Assembly (NCBI RefSeq): GCF_014646875.1
Contig: NZ_BMOC01000007.1
Span: forward strand, 1-64,000
DNA length: 64,000 nt
Source: Halobellus salinus
GTDB lineage: Archaea > Halobacteriota > Halobacteria > Halobacteriales > Haloferacaceae
Direction: 5' to 3'
Part shown: positions 54,938-63,689 of the stretch, piece by piece
How positions within the stretch are numbered: the stretch's first letter is position 1
How the letters are laid out: every line of letters starts with the position of its first letter
Translations under genes and position numbers: made by a program
The notes under the pieces: model-generated
What the model was told of the DNA's origin: nothing
The model's database searches: none
The model's input: the letters and a program-made list of their open reading frames with translations, nothing else

Positions 54938-54962
54938 TACTGTCGGCTATAGTCGACAGTAT
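54938..54962. repeat. Solo terminal inverted repeat related to the 80-bp MITE
   Basis: ATACTGTCGGCTATAGTC (54,938-54,955) is identical to the first 18 bases of the element at 38,445, and it is joined directly to GACAGTAT, the matching right end. It looks like an internal deletion of the element or an excision footprint. Nearby CTCAAACC/GGTTTGAG and CACGGC-TTCG-GCCGTG (55,003-55,018) form two more hairpins. No gene lies in 54,820-54,997. Confidence 0.65.
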
Positions 54963-54997
54963 CACTCAAACCCCGCGATTCAACGGAGCGGTTTGAG

Positions 54998-55761
54998 CTA
55001 TCCACGGCTTCGGCCGTGAGTGAACTGCCCGGAGAAGCCGCGCTGGACGACCTCCGAAAGCGCGGGGTGGATGTGGATCGACCCCCGGATGTCCTGGACA
55101 GTTCCCGATCCCGCCTTCATCGCCACCACGACCTCCTGGAACAGCGTCGCCGCGTCAGGGCCGACGATGTGACACCCTATGATGGTGCCGTTGCGGTCGA
55201 TAATCGCCTTTAGGAAGCCGTCGGCGTGCATAGCGTCGCCGCGATCGGTCTGGTTGTAGCGGTACGTCCGGGTGGCGTACTCCCGGCCCTCGTCCCGTAA
55301 TTCGTCTTCGGTCGCGCCGACGCCGGCGACCTCCGACGACGCGAACACCGCCCACGGCACGGCGGCGTAGTCGACCGGCACGAGGTCGTCGCCGAACATA
55401 TTCAGCGCCGTGGTCTGGGCCTCGTGGTTCGCACCGTATTTCAAGCGTTGAGTCCGCGTCGGATCGACGCCGCGTCCGCGTCGACGTCATTGTTCACCTC
55501 CCGGACGGCCGTCTCGAAGTCGACACCGTTCACTTCCGCGTCGATGCCGTACTCGCCGGCGCTTTGATGAGCTCCAGTATGTCGGCGTGGTACAGCAGCA
55601 TCTTCGAGGGGATGCACCCGCGGTTGAGACACGTCCCGCCGAGCGGCCCCTTCTCGACGATTCCGACGGACTGACCCTGGTTCGCGGCGGCGTTGGCGAC
55701 ATCCAACCGATCTCGAGCCGACAACGAGGAAGTCGAGTTCGTCCACACCGGTTTCACCCAC
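54998..55761 (-). pseudogene. Decayed dihydrolipoamide-dehydrogenase-like flavoprotein
   Basis: On the minus strand the gene starts [16 protein letters not shown] at 55,761, shifts frame, and continues [46 protein letters not shown] with the redox CxxxxC intact. Another shift follows. The middle of the protein (NAD domain, roughly 250-300 residues) is missing, and the sequence resumes with the C-terminal dimerisation domain: VDYAAVPWAVFASSEVAGVGATEDEL, GDAMHADGFLKAIIDRNGTIIGCHIVGPDAATLFQEVVVAMK, IHIHPALSEVV. It must be non-functional. It borders the gas-vesicle cluster and the solo inverted repeat. Confidence 0.85.
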
Positions 55762-55877
55762 CCCGTGAATAAGAAACGCCGGCGGGGCGTTTCCCAGCGG
55801 TCCCGAACGCAGCCGCGCCCGTCACACAACCCCCCGCGGGCGGTCCCAAACCACCACGACCAGCCGATAGGTGGTCG

Positions 55878-58139
55878 CTACCGCACGTCGGCCCGGGGAG
55901 CGGCCAGGTCCCGCCGGCCGCCGAGAGTCACGACGAACAGGATCCCCAGCCCGGCCCCGTACGCCGCCATCAGCGGGATGGTGACGATGAACATCGTGAG
56001 CACGTCCGCCGGTGTGAACAGCGCGGCGGCCGCGAGAACGGCGACAGTGACCTCCCGCCACCGGCCGCGCATCGAGTCGTAGCCGACTCCGGTTGTGTTC
56101 AAGAGGATCATCAGGATCGGTACGTCGGCTAGGAGCCCGATCCCCGCGGTAGTGAAGAAGATGAGCCAAAAGAAGTTGGTGATTCGGTAGGCGATCACCA
56201 TCTCCGCGACGACAGCGTCGTTGACCAGCCCTGAGATGATCGACGGCGCGATCGTGGTGTAACCGAGCGCGAACCCACCGAGCAGTCCCGCGGTGAGCGC
56301 GCCGGTCCACGCGAAGACCGCGCGGCGACGGTGGCGAACGAGGCTTCGGTCCCGGAACGCCGGCCACGCGTAGTACGCGATCAGTGGAAGCGTCACCAAC
56401 GCCGCGATGATTGTCGAGAGCTTCACCTCGAACACCAGCGCCTCCATCGGGTGGAGCGCAACGATGTTCAGCACCTCCTCGGGCCGTACCTGCGCGGGGA
56501 GCCGCGCCAGGAAGTCCTCGTAGACACGCTTGATCCCGCCGGTGTAGAGCCACCCGAACACCCCCGCGAGCACGATCATAAACAGCCCGACAATCCGGAA
56601 CGACCCGGAGGTGATAGAATCGAGAATGAACCTGAGGTCGGTGTAGTATCCCTCAAAGTCGTCGTCGGCCGCGTCGCCTTCGGCCGACGCGCCGGCACCG
56701 CCGGTGTCGGCCGTGTCGCCGTCGCCGGTGTCACTGGAGAACGCGTCGAAGAACGCGCCGCTGGCGCGTGTGGCCCGGTCGGCGATCCCGCCGGAGGTCG
56801 ATCCATCGCCGGTCGCGACCGACCCCGCCGGGGAGTCCGCTGCGGGTTCAGACTGGGGTTCGTCCTCGGCCGCTTCGTCCACACCGCCGTCCTCGTCGAA
56901 GCGGTTGACGATGGCTTGTGCTTTCTCCTTGTCGCCGGCGTCAATCGCGTCCCCGGCGGCGGCCATCGCCGCCTCCTCATCCAGCGTGGCGAAGACCTCC
57001 GGTGGGGCGGCGCGGACGCCCCCGGCGTCGAGATCCCCGAGGTCGATCGCGGCGGGGTCGCCGATGCCAGCCTCCACGACCGCGAGGTCATCGAGGTCGT
57101 TATAGACGAAGTAGCCGAGGGCGATCGCCGCGGCCGCGACCGCTGCGATGGTCACGTATGTGCCGAGAACGAGCGACGACTCCGGGGCGGTAACAACGTA
57201 GTCGCTGCCGATCGCGGCGAGGCCCCGGTCGACGTAGCTGACGCCGCCACGGGCGAAGAACGCGTACACGAGGAAGCCACCGACCGCCGCGGTCCCCGCG
57301 ATGGTGTTCCAGTGTGCCCGGGCGCTTCCGCGGACGTCCATCCGCTCGCTGCCGCGGCGGGCGGTGGTGACGACCTTCGCAAGGTAGAGGCTGAATCCGT
57401 AGAGGGACAACACCGGGATCGCCCACATAATCTGGGTGAACGGGTCCGGTGGCGTGAACAGTGCGCCGACGGCGAAGACGGCGACGACGGCGTACCGCCA
57501 CTTGTCGCGGAACGTCTCGTAGGGGACGATTTCGGCGTACGACAGCCCGGTCATCGCCAGCGGGAGTTGGCTCGCCAGCCCGAACGACGCGGTGAGAAGG
57601 AAAATGAACTGCGCCCACTTGACGATGGAGTAGGTAGGGGTGAACCCGGCGGCGATGGCGTTCTGTGCGAGGAACGCGAACGTGAATGGGAAAAAGACGT
57701 AGTAGCCGTACGCCACACCCGCAACGAAAAGCGTCAGTATCCCCGCGAAGATCAACGCGAGTTGCCAGGCCGGCACGGGCGAGGAGGGCCACAGATCGCG
57801 CTCCTTCAGCGCGTCCTGCGAGAAGTAGACGAACGACGGGACGGCGAGCACAACGCCGACAACAAGCCCGATCTTCGCTTGCAGCAGGATGACGTCAAAG
57901 GGGGTTTGGGCGATGATCGAGACGTCCCCACTGACCTGCGCGGACATCCGTGCGCGGGTGACCCGCTTGAGGAAGTCCCAGATGTAGAGTCGGAGCGCGT
58001 AGAACGTCCCGAGAAAGCCGACCAGAAAGAACACGAAGACCTTCTGGAGGTCCTTCTGGGCGGCCCGCAGCATAGCGCCGGCGGTCTCCCGGCCGGCGTT
58101 GAGGGTTGCCCGGGTGTCGTTGTCGAGCGCGCTGGACAT
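55878..58139 (-). CDS. tatC2: Double TatC protein (TatCt, two fused TatC domains)
   Basis: The 753-residue membrane protein is the haloarchaeal fused TatC. The first TatC domain begins AGAMLRAAQKDLQKVFVFFLVGFLGTFYALRLYIWDFLK and includes PFDVILLQAKIGLVVGVVLAVPSFVYFSQDAL. An acidic cytoplasmic linker of about 200 residues follows. The second domain includes LHPMEALVFEVKLSTIIAALVTLPLIAYYAWPAFRDRSL and VTIPLMAAYGAGLGILFVVTL. It forms part of the twin-arginine translocase. Start MSSALDNDTRATL at 58,139, divergent from tatC1. The bases 55,762-55,877 hold no gene. Confidence 0.93.
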   Translation of the reverse strand: MSSALDNDTRATLNAGRETAGAMLRAAQKDLQKVFVFFLVGFLGTFYALRLYIWDFLKRVTRARMSAQVSGDVSIIAQTPFDVILLQAKIGLVVGVVLAVPSFVYFSQDALKERDLWPSSPVPAWQLALIFAGILTLFVAGVAYGYYVFFPFTFAFLAQNAIAAGFTPTYSIVKWAQFIFLLTASFGLASQLPLAMTGLSYAEIVPYETFRDKWRYAVVAVFAVGALFTPPDPFTQIMWAIPVLSLYGFSLYLAKVVTTARRGSERMDVRGSARAHWNTIAGTAAVGGFLVYAFFARGGVSYVDRGLAAIGSDYVVTAPESSLVLGTYVTIAAVAAAAIALGYFVYNDLDDLAVVEAGIGDPAAIDLGDLDAGGVRAAPPEVFATLDEEAAMAAAGDAIDAGDKEKAQAIVNRFDEDGGVDEAAEDEPQSEPAADSPAGSVATGDGSTSGGIADRATRASGAFFDAFSSDTGDGDTADTGGAGASAEGDAADDDFEGYYTDLRFILDSITSGSFRIVGLFMIVLAGVFGWLYTGGIKRVYEDFLARLPAQVRPEEVLNIVALHPMEALVFEVKLSTIIAALVTLPLIAYYAWPAFRDRSLVRHRRRAVFAWTGALTAGLLGGFALGYTTIAPSIISGLVNDAVVAEMVIAYRITNFFWLIFFTTAGIGLLADVPILMILLNTTGVGYDSMRGRWREVTVAVLAAAALFTPADVLTMFIVTIPLMAAYGAGLGILFVVTLGGRRDLAAPRADVR

Positions 58140-58243
58140 ACCTGACATCAGCCCGTTGGCGGTTATCAATCTTTTCGACCGGGACCGACGGACCGAGCCG
58201 ATGCGGAAAGGCCTATAAGAACCGCGGAGCGATCCACGGGTGA

Positions 58244-60124
58244 ATGGGCGACGATTCGGAGCGTGCAGGTCGGGCCTCCGACGGCGAGTCCTCCGTGGAC
58301 GACGAGCCAGGGAGCGCTGCCGCCGGAACGCCGTCGGACGCCGACGCGCCCGCGTCCGACCCCTCGGACCGCTCCGACGACGACCCGGTCACGGCCGATT
58401 CGACCGACCCGGACGCCGACACTACCGGGGACGGGTCGGCTGACGGAGGACCGACCGAAGTTGACGCGGCGGAGACGGTTGAACGCCTGCGGGCCGGCAG
58501 CGGCAGTGACGACACCGGCAGCGACAGTGACGACACCGGCAGCGACAGTGACGACACCGGCAGCGACAGTGACGACACCGGCAGCGGCAGTGACGACACC
58601 GGCAGCGACAGTGACGACACCGGCAGCGACAGTGACGACACCGGCAGCGACAGTGACGACACCGGCAGCGACAGTGACGACACCGGCGAGTCAACCGACG
58701 ACACCTCCTCCGACGACGAGTCGGACGAGATCTGGCCCGACAACAGGGGCGCACCCGCCGACGCCGCCGAGGTCACCGGCACCGACGGGGGGACACCGAC
58801 GGCAGCGGGGGACGCCGCAACCGGGGGCGGGGCCGGGACGGCGTCCGAAGAGTCGCTGATCGACGACGGACTCGTCTCGGACGGCCCCGAGAGCGACGAG
58901 GAGATGCCGCTGGCCGATCACATCGAGGAGATGATCCACCGGCTGGCGGTCGTACTCGGGGTCGGCGGCATCATCACGCTACTGCTGTATCCCGGTGCGG
59001 ATCTCGCCAACTCGGCGTTCGGGCTCGATCTGGTGAGTTCGACCGAGGTTATCGACTTCCTCTGGAACAAACACGTCCCCGGCGCGCCGGAGCTCACGGA
59101 CCGCCGACCCCGGGTGTACGGCCCGCTTGAGCTCCTCCTGACCGAACTCAAGGTCGCCGCGCTGGGCGGGCTGGTGGTCGGGTTGCCGGTGTTCGTCTAC
59201 GAGACGTATCTGTTCATGCGCCCCGGGCTCTACCCGAAGGAGCGGCGCTACTACCTCGCGGCGGTCCCGACGAGCATCGTACTCGCGTTCGTCGGGATCT
59301 CGTTTGCACATTTCATCGTGCTTCCGGCGATCTTCGCGTACTTCACCTCCTACACCACCGGGACGGCGGTCGTGGCGTTCGGGCTGAAGGAGACGTTCAA
59401 CCTCATTCTGATCCTCATGGCGTACAACGCGATCATCTTCCAGATCCCGTTGTTCATCATGCTCGCGATCATGATGCGGCTCGTCACCCGGACGTGGCTG
59501 GAGGACCGCCGGTTGCTGTTCTGGGGGGCGTTCCTCGGGCTGGCGTTCCTGGTTAGCCCCGACCCGACGGGGATGGCGCCGATCATCATCGGCGTGACTA
59601 TGATCACGCTGTTCGAGGGGACGCTGCTCGCGCTCAGATGGACCGCGAGCGGGTCGTTCGCGCTCACCTCGGAGAAACTGGCGGCCCGGCGTCCCTACGC
59701 CGTCGTGGTCGCGGCGCTCGTCGGCTACCTCCTCAGCTCCCTGCCGGCTCCGGTGGGGTACTACGACCTCCTCCCCTCGGTGGCGGTCGAAACGCTCACC
59801 GCCAACGGCCTCGCGGTGTACACCCCCCTGCTCATCGCGGGTGCGCTCGTCGGTGTGTTCGAGCTTGTTTCGGTCCTCCTGCGTCGCTTCGGCCGCTCCC
59901 GACGGCTGCTCCGGGCACGCCTCGCGGTCGACACCGCCCGGCGTCCGGTGTGGCTCGTCGCCGCTATCGTGGGGTATCTCGGGAGCCCCGACCCGGTCGT
60001 GCTTCGGTTGATCGCCGGAGTGAGCCTCCGCCCGGTGGTGGCCGGCGGGATCGCTGTCGGACTGGTGGTCGGCTACGAGGCGCTCCGCCTCCTGCTCGGC
60101 GCTCGCGAGGATCGGTCGGGGTGA
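58244..60124 (+). CDS. tatC1: TatC protein (TatCo) with long acidic N-terminal repeat extension
   Basis: The 626-residue protein begins with about 220 residues of acidic, disordered sequence, including nine tandem GSDSDDT/GSGSDDT units. The TatC domain follows: EEMPLADHIEEMIHRLAVVLGVGGIITLLLYPG, GPLELLLTELKVAALGGLVVGLPVFVYETYLFMRPGLYPKERRYY, FGLKETFNLILILMAYNAIIFQIPLFIMLAI, LVSPDPTGMAPIIIG. Further hydrophobic helices extend the C-terminus to about ten segments. It is the Tat substrate receptor. It is divergent from tatC2 across 104 bp; the pair is typical of haloarchaea. Confidence 0.93.
   Translation: MGDDSERAGRASDGESSVDDEPGSAAAGTPSDADAPASDPSDRSDDDPVTADSTDPDADTTGDGSADGGPTEVDAAETVERLRAGSGSDDTGSDSDDTGSDSDDTGSDSDDTGSGSDDTGSDSDDTGSDSDDTGSDSDDTGSDSDDTGESTDDTSSDDESDEIWPDNRGAPADAAEVTGTDGGTPTAAGDAATGGGAGTASEESLIDDGLVSDGPESDEEMPLADHIEEMIHRLAVVLGVGGIITLLLYPGADLANSAFGLDLVSSTEVIDFLWNKHVPGAPELTDRRPRVYGPLELLLTELKVAALGGLVVGLPVFVYETYLFMRPGLYPKERRYYLAAVPTSIVLAFVGISFAHFIVLPAIFAYFTSYTTGTAVVAFGLKETFNLILILMAYNAIIFQIPLFIMLAIMMRLVTRTWLEDRRLLFWGAFLGLAFLVSPDPTGMAPIIIGVTMITLFEGTLLALRWTASGSFALTSEKLAARRPYAVVVAALVGYLLSSLPAPVGYYDLLPSVAVETLTANGLAVYTPLLIAGALVGVFELVSVLLRRFGRSRRLLRARLAVDTARRPVWLVAAIVGYLGSPDPVVLRLIAGVSLRPVVAGGIAVGLVVGYEALRLLLGAREDRSG
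58496..58684. repeat. 21-bp coding tandem repeat in tatC1, nine units
   Basis: The unit GGCAGCGACAGTGACGACAC plus C is repeated nine times head to tail, with GGCAGT replacing GACAGT in units 1 and 5. It encodes GSDSDDT. The high identity between units suggests recent slippage, and the length probably varies between strains. Confidence 0.95.
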
Positions 60125-60167
60125 ACTGTCGGCCGCGTCTCCCCGCTCCGGGAGGGACGGACCCGGA

Positions 60168-61148
60168 TCACTCCCCGGTCGGGTAGTCGGTACCGAAGAC
60201 GTCCGCGACGGCCGGGTCATCGGCGTCGCTACCGGTCTCCGTTTCGTCCGCGCCGTCCTCGTCTGGACTGACGCTCCCCGTCCGGTAGCCGTGGAGGTCG
60301 AGCGTGACGTGGTCGAACCCCAGATCCGAGAGGTGTTCCCGGGCGGCGACCACGAAGTCGTGATTCAGCGCGGCGTCGAGTTCGTCGGGGTCGATCTCGA
60401 TCCGAGCGAGGCCGTCGTGGTCGCGCACCCGGAACTGGGCGAACCCCCACTCTCTGAGCACGCGTTCGGCGGTCTCGATCCGCGAGAGCCGCTCGTCGGT
60501 GACCTCCAGTCCGGTCGGGATCCGCGAAGAGAGACACGCCATCGACGGCTTGTCCGCGACCGAAAGCCCACGACTGTCGGCGATCGCCCGGACCGCCGCC
60601 TTCCCGATTCCAGCCTCCAGGAGCGGCGACCGCACCTCCAACTCCTCGACGGCTTGGAGGCCCGGGCGGTGGCCCTCGCCGGGGTCGGAGGCGTTGGTGC
60701 CGTCGCACACCGTCGGAATCCCGAGGTCGTGGGCGGCTTCGTACATCCGACCCAGCCGCATCGTGCGGCAGTGGTAGCACCGGTCGTCGCCGTTCGCGAC
60801 GAAGTCGGGATCGTCGAGTTCGGAGAATTCGACGACCTCGTGGCGGATCCCAATCTCGTCGGCCACCCGGCGGGCGTCGTCGAGCTCCGCGGCGGGGAGC
60901 GTCTCGGATTTGGCGGTACACGCCACCGCGTCGTCGCCGAGCGCGTCGTGTGCGAGCGCCGCGACGACCGAGGAGTCGACACCGCCCGAAAAGGCGATCA
61001 GCACGCCGTCGCACTCGGCGAGCGACTCCCGGACTGTCGCGGCCTTGGTGTCGAGTGCGGTCGTGTCGCCGTTGGCGTTCGGATCAGCGGCGACGTCCAC
61101 GTCGCCCGCGTCGCCCGCGTCGGCTACGGCGTCGGAGTCGGTCTGCAT
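60168..61148 (-). CDS. larE: ATP-dependent sacrificial sulfur transferase LarE-like
   Basis: The 326-residue PP-loop ATPase has AFSGGVDSSVV near residue 52-62. It has the LarE-type stretch DDRCYHCRTMRLGRMYEAAHDLGIPTVCDGTNASDPGEGHRPGLQAVEEL and PSMACLSSRIPTGLEVTDERLSRIETAERVLRE. The Cys in ACLSSRIPTG aligns with the sacrificial cysteine of LarE. LarE adds sulfur to the nickel-pincer nucleotide precursor. larB and larC are not next to it, so a different acceptor is possible. Acidic disordered ends at both termini. Start ATG 61,148. Confidence 0.85.
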   Translation of the reverse strand: MQTDSDAVADAGDAGDVDVAADPNANGDTTALDTKAATVRESLAECDGVLIAFSGGVDSSVVAALAHDALGDDAVACTAKSETLPAAELDDARRVADEIGIRHEVVEFSELDDPDFVANGDDRCYHCRTMRLGRMYEAAHDLGIPTVCDGTNASDPGEGHRPGLQAVEELEVRSPLLEAGIGKAAVRAIADSRGLSVADKPSMACLSSRIPTGLEVTDERLSRIETAERVLREWGFAQFRVRDHDGLARIEIDPDELDAALNHDFVVAAREHLSDLGFDHVTLDLHGYRTGSVSPDEDGADETETGSDADDPAVADVFGTDYPTGE

Positions 61149-61400
61149 ACCCCGACCACTAGCGCGGAGTCGCAAAAGCGCGTTGTCGTGGCCTCGGTGG
61201 GGATGGGACGGCGCGAGCGGCGGCGAAAGGCCCGTGTTTGGATGTCAGAGTGCCGAACAGACAGCCACCGCTGGGTGGGACTGGAAGGGGCGGGGGCTTC
61301 CGGAATCGTCGTCACAGTTCCGGTGATCCTGTTCCCATCCCGCTCGTCGTACTACCAAGACCCGTAACGTTTTGTCGGATGCGGAGCCAACGCCGCTCGA

Positions 61401-63428
61401 ATGGAGTTCGAGGCCATCCCGGGGGTCGGCGAGAAGACCGCGGCCGCGCTTGCGGAGCTCGACGGCGCCGAACGGGCGCTCGAAGAGGGCGACGTCGCCA
61501 CCCTCGCGCGAGCCCCCGGCCTCTCGGAGGGGCGGGCCGCTGTGGTCGCCCGCGGGGCGATCCGGCGGCGCCACGGCGACGACGGCGGGTTTCTCGCCAC
61601 CGGCCGCGCCCGGGAGGTCTACGAGGACGCCCTCGATCTCCTCCGGGAGCGGACCGTCACCGACTACGGCGCCAAACGCGTCGCGACCTTCTATCCAACG
61701 CAATCGGCGTCGCGGATCTCGGAGGTCCGGGCGTTCGTCGACCGCGCGACCGACCGCGCGACCGACCGCGACTCCGATCCGGCGGTCCGCAACGCCCTGG
61801 CTGGCGTCGAACCCCTCGAACCGCCGCCGACGCGTCGGGTCCGTGATCGGTGTCTCGCCACCGCCGACGCCGAGCGGTTCGCCGCCGCGGAGGACGCATT
61901 CCCCGAACTCTCTGTCGAGGTCGTCGAAGACACCCGTGGGCTGGCGGAGCTCGCACGCTCCTATGCCACGGTGATCGCACTCGACGAGCGGTTCGCCGGC
62001 GTCGATGTCGACGGCGACGTTCGGATCCGCCCCGACGCGCTCGAACACCCCGACGAGATCGTCCCCGAGCGCGTGCTCGCCTTCTTCGCGAGGAACCGCT
62101 CCCGGCTCCTCGCGGCCGCCGAGGTCGCCGAAGCCGCCGGCATCTCCCCCGGCTGCGACCTCGACGCCCTCCGGAACGCGCTTGACCGAGTCGACGACGA
62201 CGGCACCGTGGTTGGCGACGTGGAACTCGGCCGTCTGTTGACCGCGGTCGGCGACCTCGACGCCGCGGTCAGTACGGCAGAATCGGTCGCTAACGACCGG
62301 CTGCGCGACGCGATCCGGGAGCGCGACGTGACCATCGATGGCACCGACTTCCTCTCCTTGGTCGAACAGGGCGCCCGCGTCGACTCCCTGTTAGACCGGG
62401 AGCTCGCCGACGAGTACGCCGACGCGGTCGACGCCGCCCGCGGGCACCTGGTTGAGGCGCTCGATCTCAAGCCCGAGGAGGCGGGGTTCGCCGAGCGGGC
62501 ATTTCCCGAGGACCCCGCCTTCCCCGTCGCCCACGAGGAGTCGGTGATCTCGCGGCTCCGGACCGAACTCAAAACCGCGAGAGACCGCCGCGCCGCCCGG
62601 TTGAAGCGGGAACTCGCGGCCGATCTCTCCGGGTTGCGCGACCCCGCGGAGTCGCTGGTCCGCGACGCACTGGAAGTCGACGTGGAGCTCGCAGTCGCGC
62701 GCTTTGCCGCCGACTTCGAGTGTACGCTACCGACATTCGTCGAGAGTGATGAGAGTGAAGGAAGCGAATCCGACGCCGACGGGGACGGTCACGGCATCAC
62801 CATCGAGGGCGGCCGCTCGCCGCTCTTGAACGTCGATTTCGAGAACGTCGACCCCGTCGACTACGCGGTGTCGGGCCCGACGCTGCTGTCGGGCGTCAAC
62901 TCCGGTGGGAAGACCTCGACGCTGGATCTGGCGGCGCTTGTGGTCGTGCTCGCTCAGATGGGGCTGCCCGTTCCCGCTGACCGGGTCGAACTCGCGCGCT
63001 TCTCGGAACTCCATTACTACGCGAAGACCCAGGGCACCCTCGACGCGGGGGCGTTCGAGAGTACGCTCCGGGATTTCCGGGGGGTCGCCGACGGCGCCGA
63101 AAACCGGCTCGTACTCGTCGACGAACTCGAAAGCATCACCGAACCCGGTGCCTCTGCGAAGATTGTCGCCGGGATCCTGGAGGCCTTAGCGGAGCAGGCC
63201 GCGACTGCGGTGTTCGTTTCGCATCTGGCCCGAGAGATCAGCGAGGCCGCAGACTTCGACGTCGCGGTCGACGGTATCGAGGCGCTCGGACTCGAAGACG
63301 GCGAACTCGTGGTGAACCGGTCGCCGGTCAAGGATCACCTCGCGCGGTCGACCCCCGAGCTCATTGTCGAGAAACTGGCCGAAGATGACGGCTCGGGCTT
63401 TTACGATCGGCTGCTGCGGAAGTTCTGA
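61401..63428 (+). CDS. MutS-family ATPase with N-terminal HhH (MutS2/MutS5-like)
   Basis: The 675-residue protein begins with a helix-hairpin-helix region (FEAIPGVGEKTAAALAELDGAERALEEGDVATLARAPGLSEGRAAVVARGA). The C-terminal third has the MutS ATPase: LLSGVNSGGKTSTLDLAALVVVLAQMGLPVPADRVELARF near residue 495, Walker B RLVLVDELESITEPGASA near 570, and TAVFVSHLAREISEAADFDV. No mismatch-binding domain (MutS I) or Smr nuclease domain is seen. Haloarchaeal genomes carry such proteins beside true MutS; the role may be recombination-related. Confidence 0.87.
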   Translation: MEFEAIPGVGEKTAAALAELDGAERALEEGDVATLARAPGLSEGRAAVVARGAIRRRHGDDGGFLATGRAREVYEDALDLLRERTVTDYGAKRVATFYPTQSASRISEVRAFVDRATDRATDRDSDPAVRNALAGVEPLEPPPTRRVRDRCLATADAERFAAAEDAFPELSVEVVEDTRGLAELARSYATVIALDERFAGVDVDGDVRIRPDALEHPDEIVPERVLAFFARNRSRLLAAAEVAEAAGISPGCDLDALRNALDRVDDDGTVVGDVELGRLLTAVGDLDAAVSTAESVANDRLRDAIRERDVTIDGTDFLSLVEQGARVDSLLDRELADEYADAVDAARGHLVEALDLKPEEAGFAERAFPEDPAFPVAHEESVISRLRTELKTARDRRAARLKRELAADLSGLRDPAESLVRDALEVDVELAVARFAADFECTLPTFVESDESEGSESDADGDGHGITIEGGRSPLLNVDFENVDPVDYAVSGPTLLSGVNSGGKTSTLDLAALVVVLAQMGLPVPADRVELARFSELHYYAKTQGTLDAGAFESTLRDFRGVADGAENRLVLVDELESITEPGASAKIVAGILEALAEQAATAVFVSHLAREISEAADFDVAVDGIEALGLEDGELVVNRSPVKDHLARSTPELIVEKLAEDDGSGFYDRLLRKF

Positions 63429-63444
63429 CTGGCCGGCGTGGGCG

Positions 63445-63612
63445 GTGGATTTTCACGTAGCGCTCGCAGGGATCGGACTCGCAGTCGCGGTCGGCGGGAT
63501 CGAGCCGTTCCTCCGCGGGTCCGTGTCCCTGACCGCGTTTGTGGCCGGCGTCGTCGCGCTCGCGGTCGCCGTCTTCGCCGCGGTTCGCGCCTACCGCCTC
63601 GTCACAGAGTGA
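63445..63612 (+). CDS. Small two-helix membrane protein
   Basis: A GTG at 63,445 gives a 55-residue product, VDFHVALAGIGLAVAVGGIEPFLRGSVSLTAFVAGVVALAVAVFAAVRAYRLVTE, with two hydrophobic helices joined by a short Pro/Arg turn. It is 16 bp after the MutS-like gene. The start is uncertain. Family unknown. The following 77 bases before the next gene hold no feature beyond a possible promoter. Confidence 0.6.
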   Translation: MDFHVALAGIGLAVAVGGIEPFLRGSVSLTAFVAGVVALAVAVFAAVRAYRLVTE

Positions 63613-63689
63613 GCCGCCCGGAACCCCCGATTCCCCCCGCATCGCCGGCTGGGGAACGGTTAAGTGAGTTCCTCGCCGTCGTTCACGTG

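Noticed and set aside
63613-63689. Replication origin upstream of orc1/cdc6
   Set aside because: The gap is only 77 bp and shows no origin recognition box or AT-rich unwinding region; an origin could lie beyond the window.
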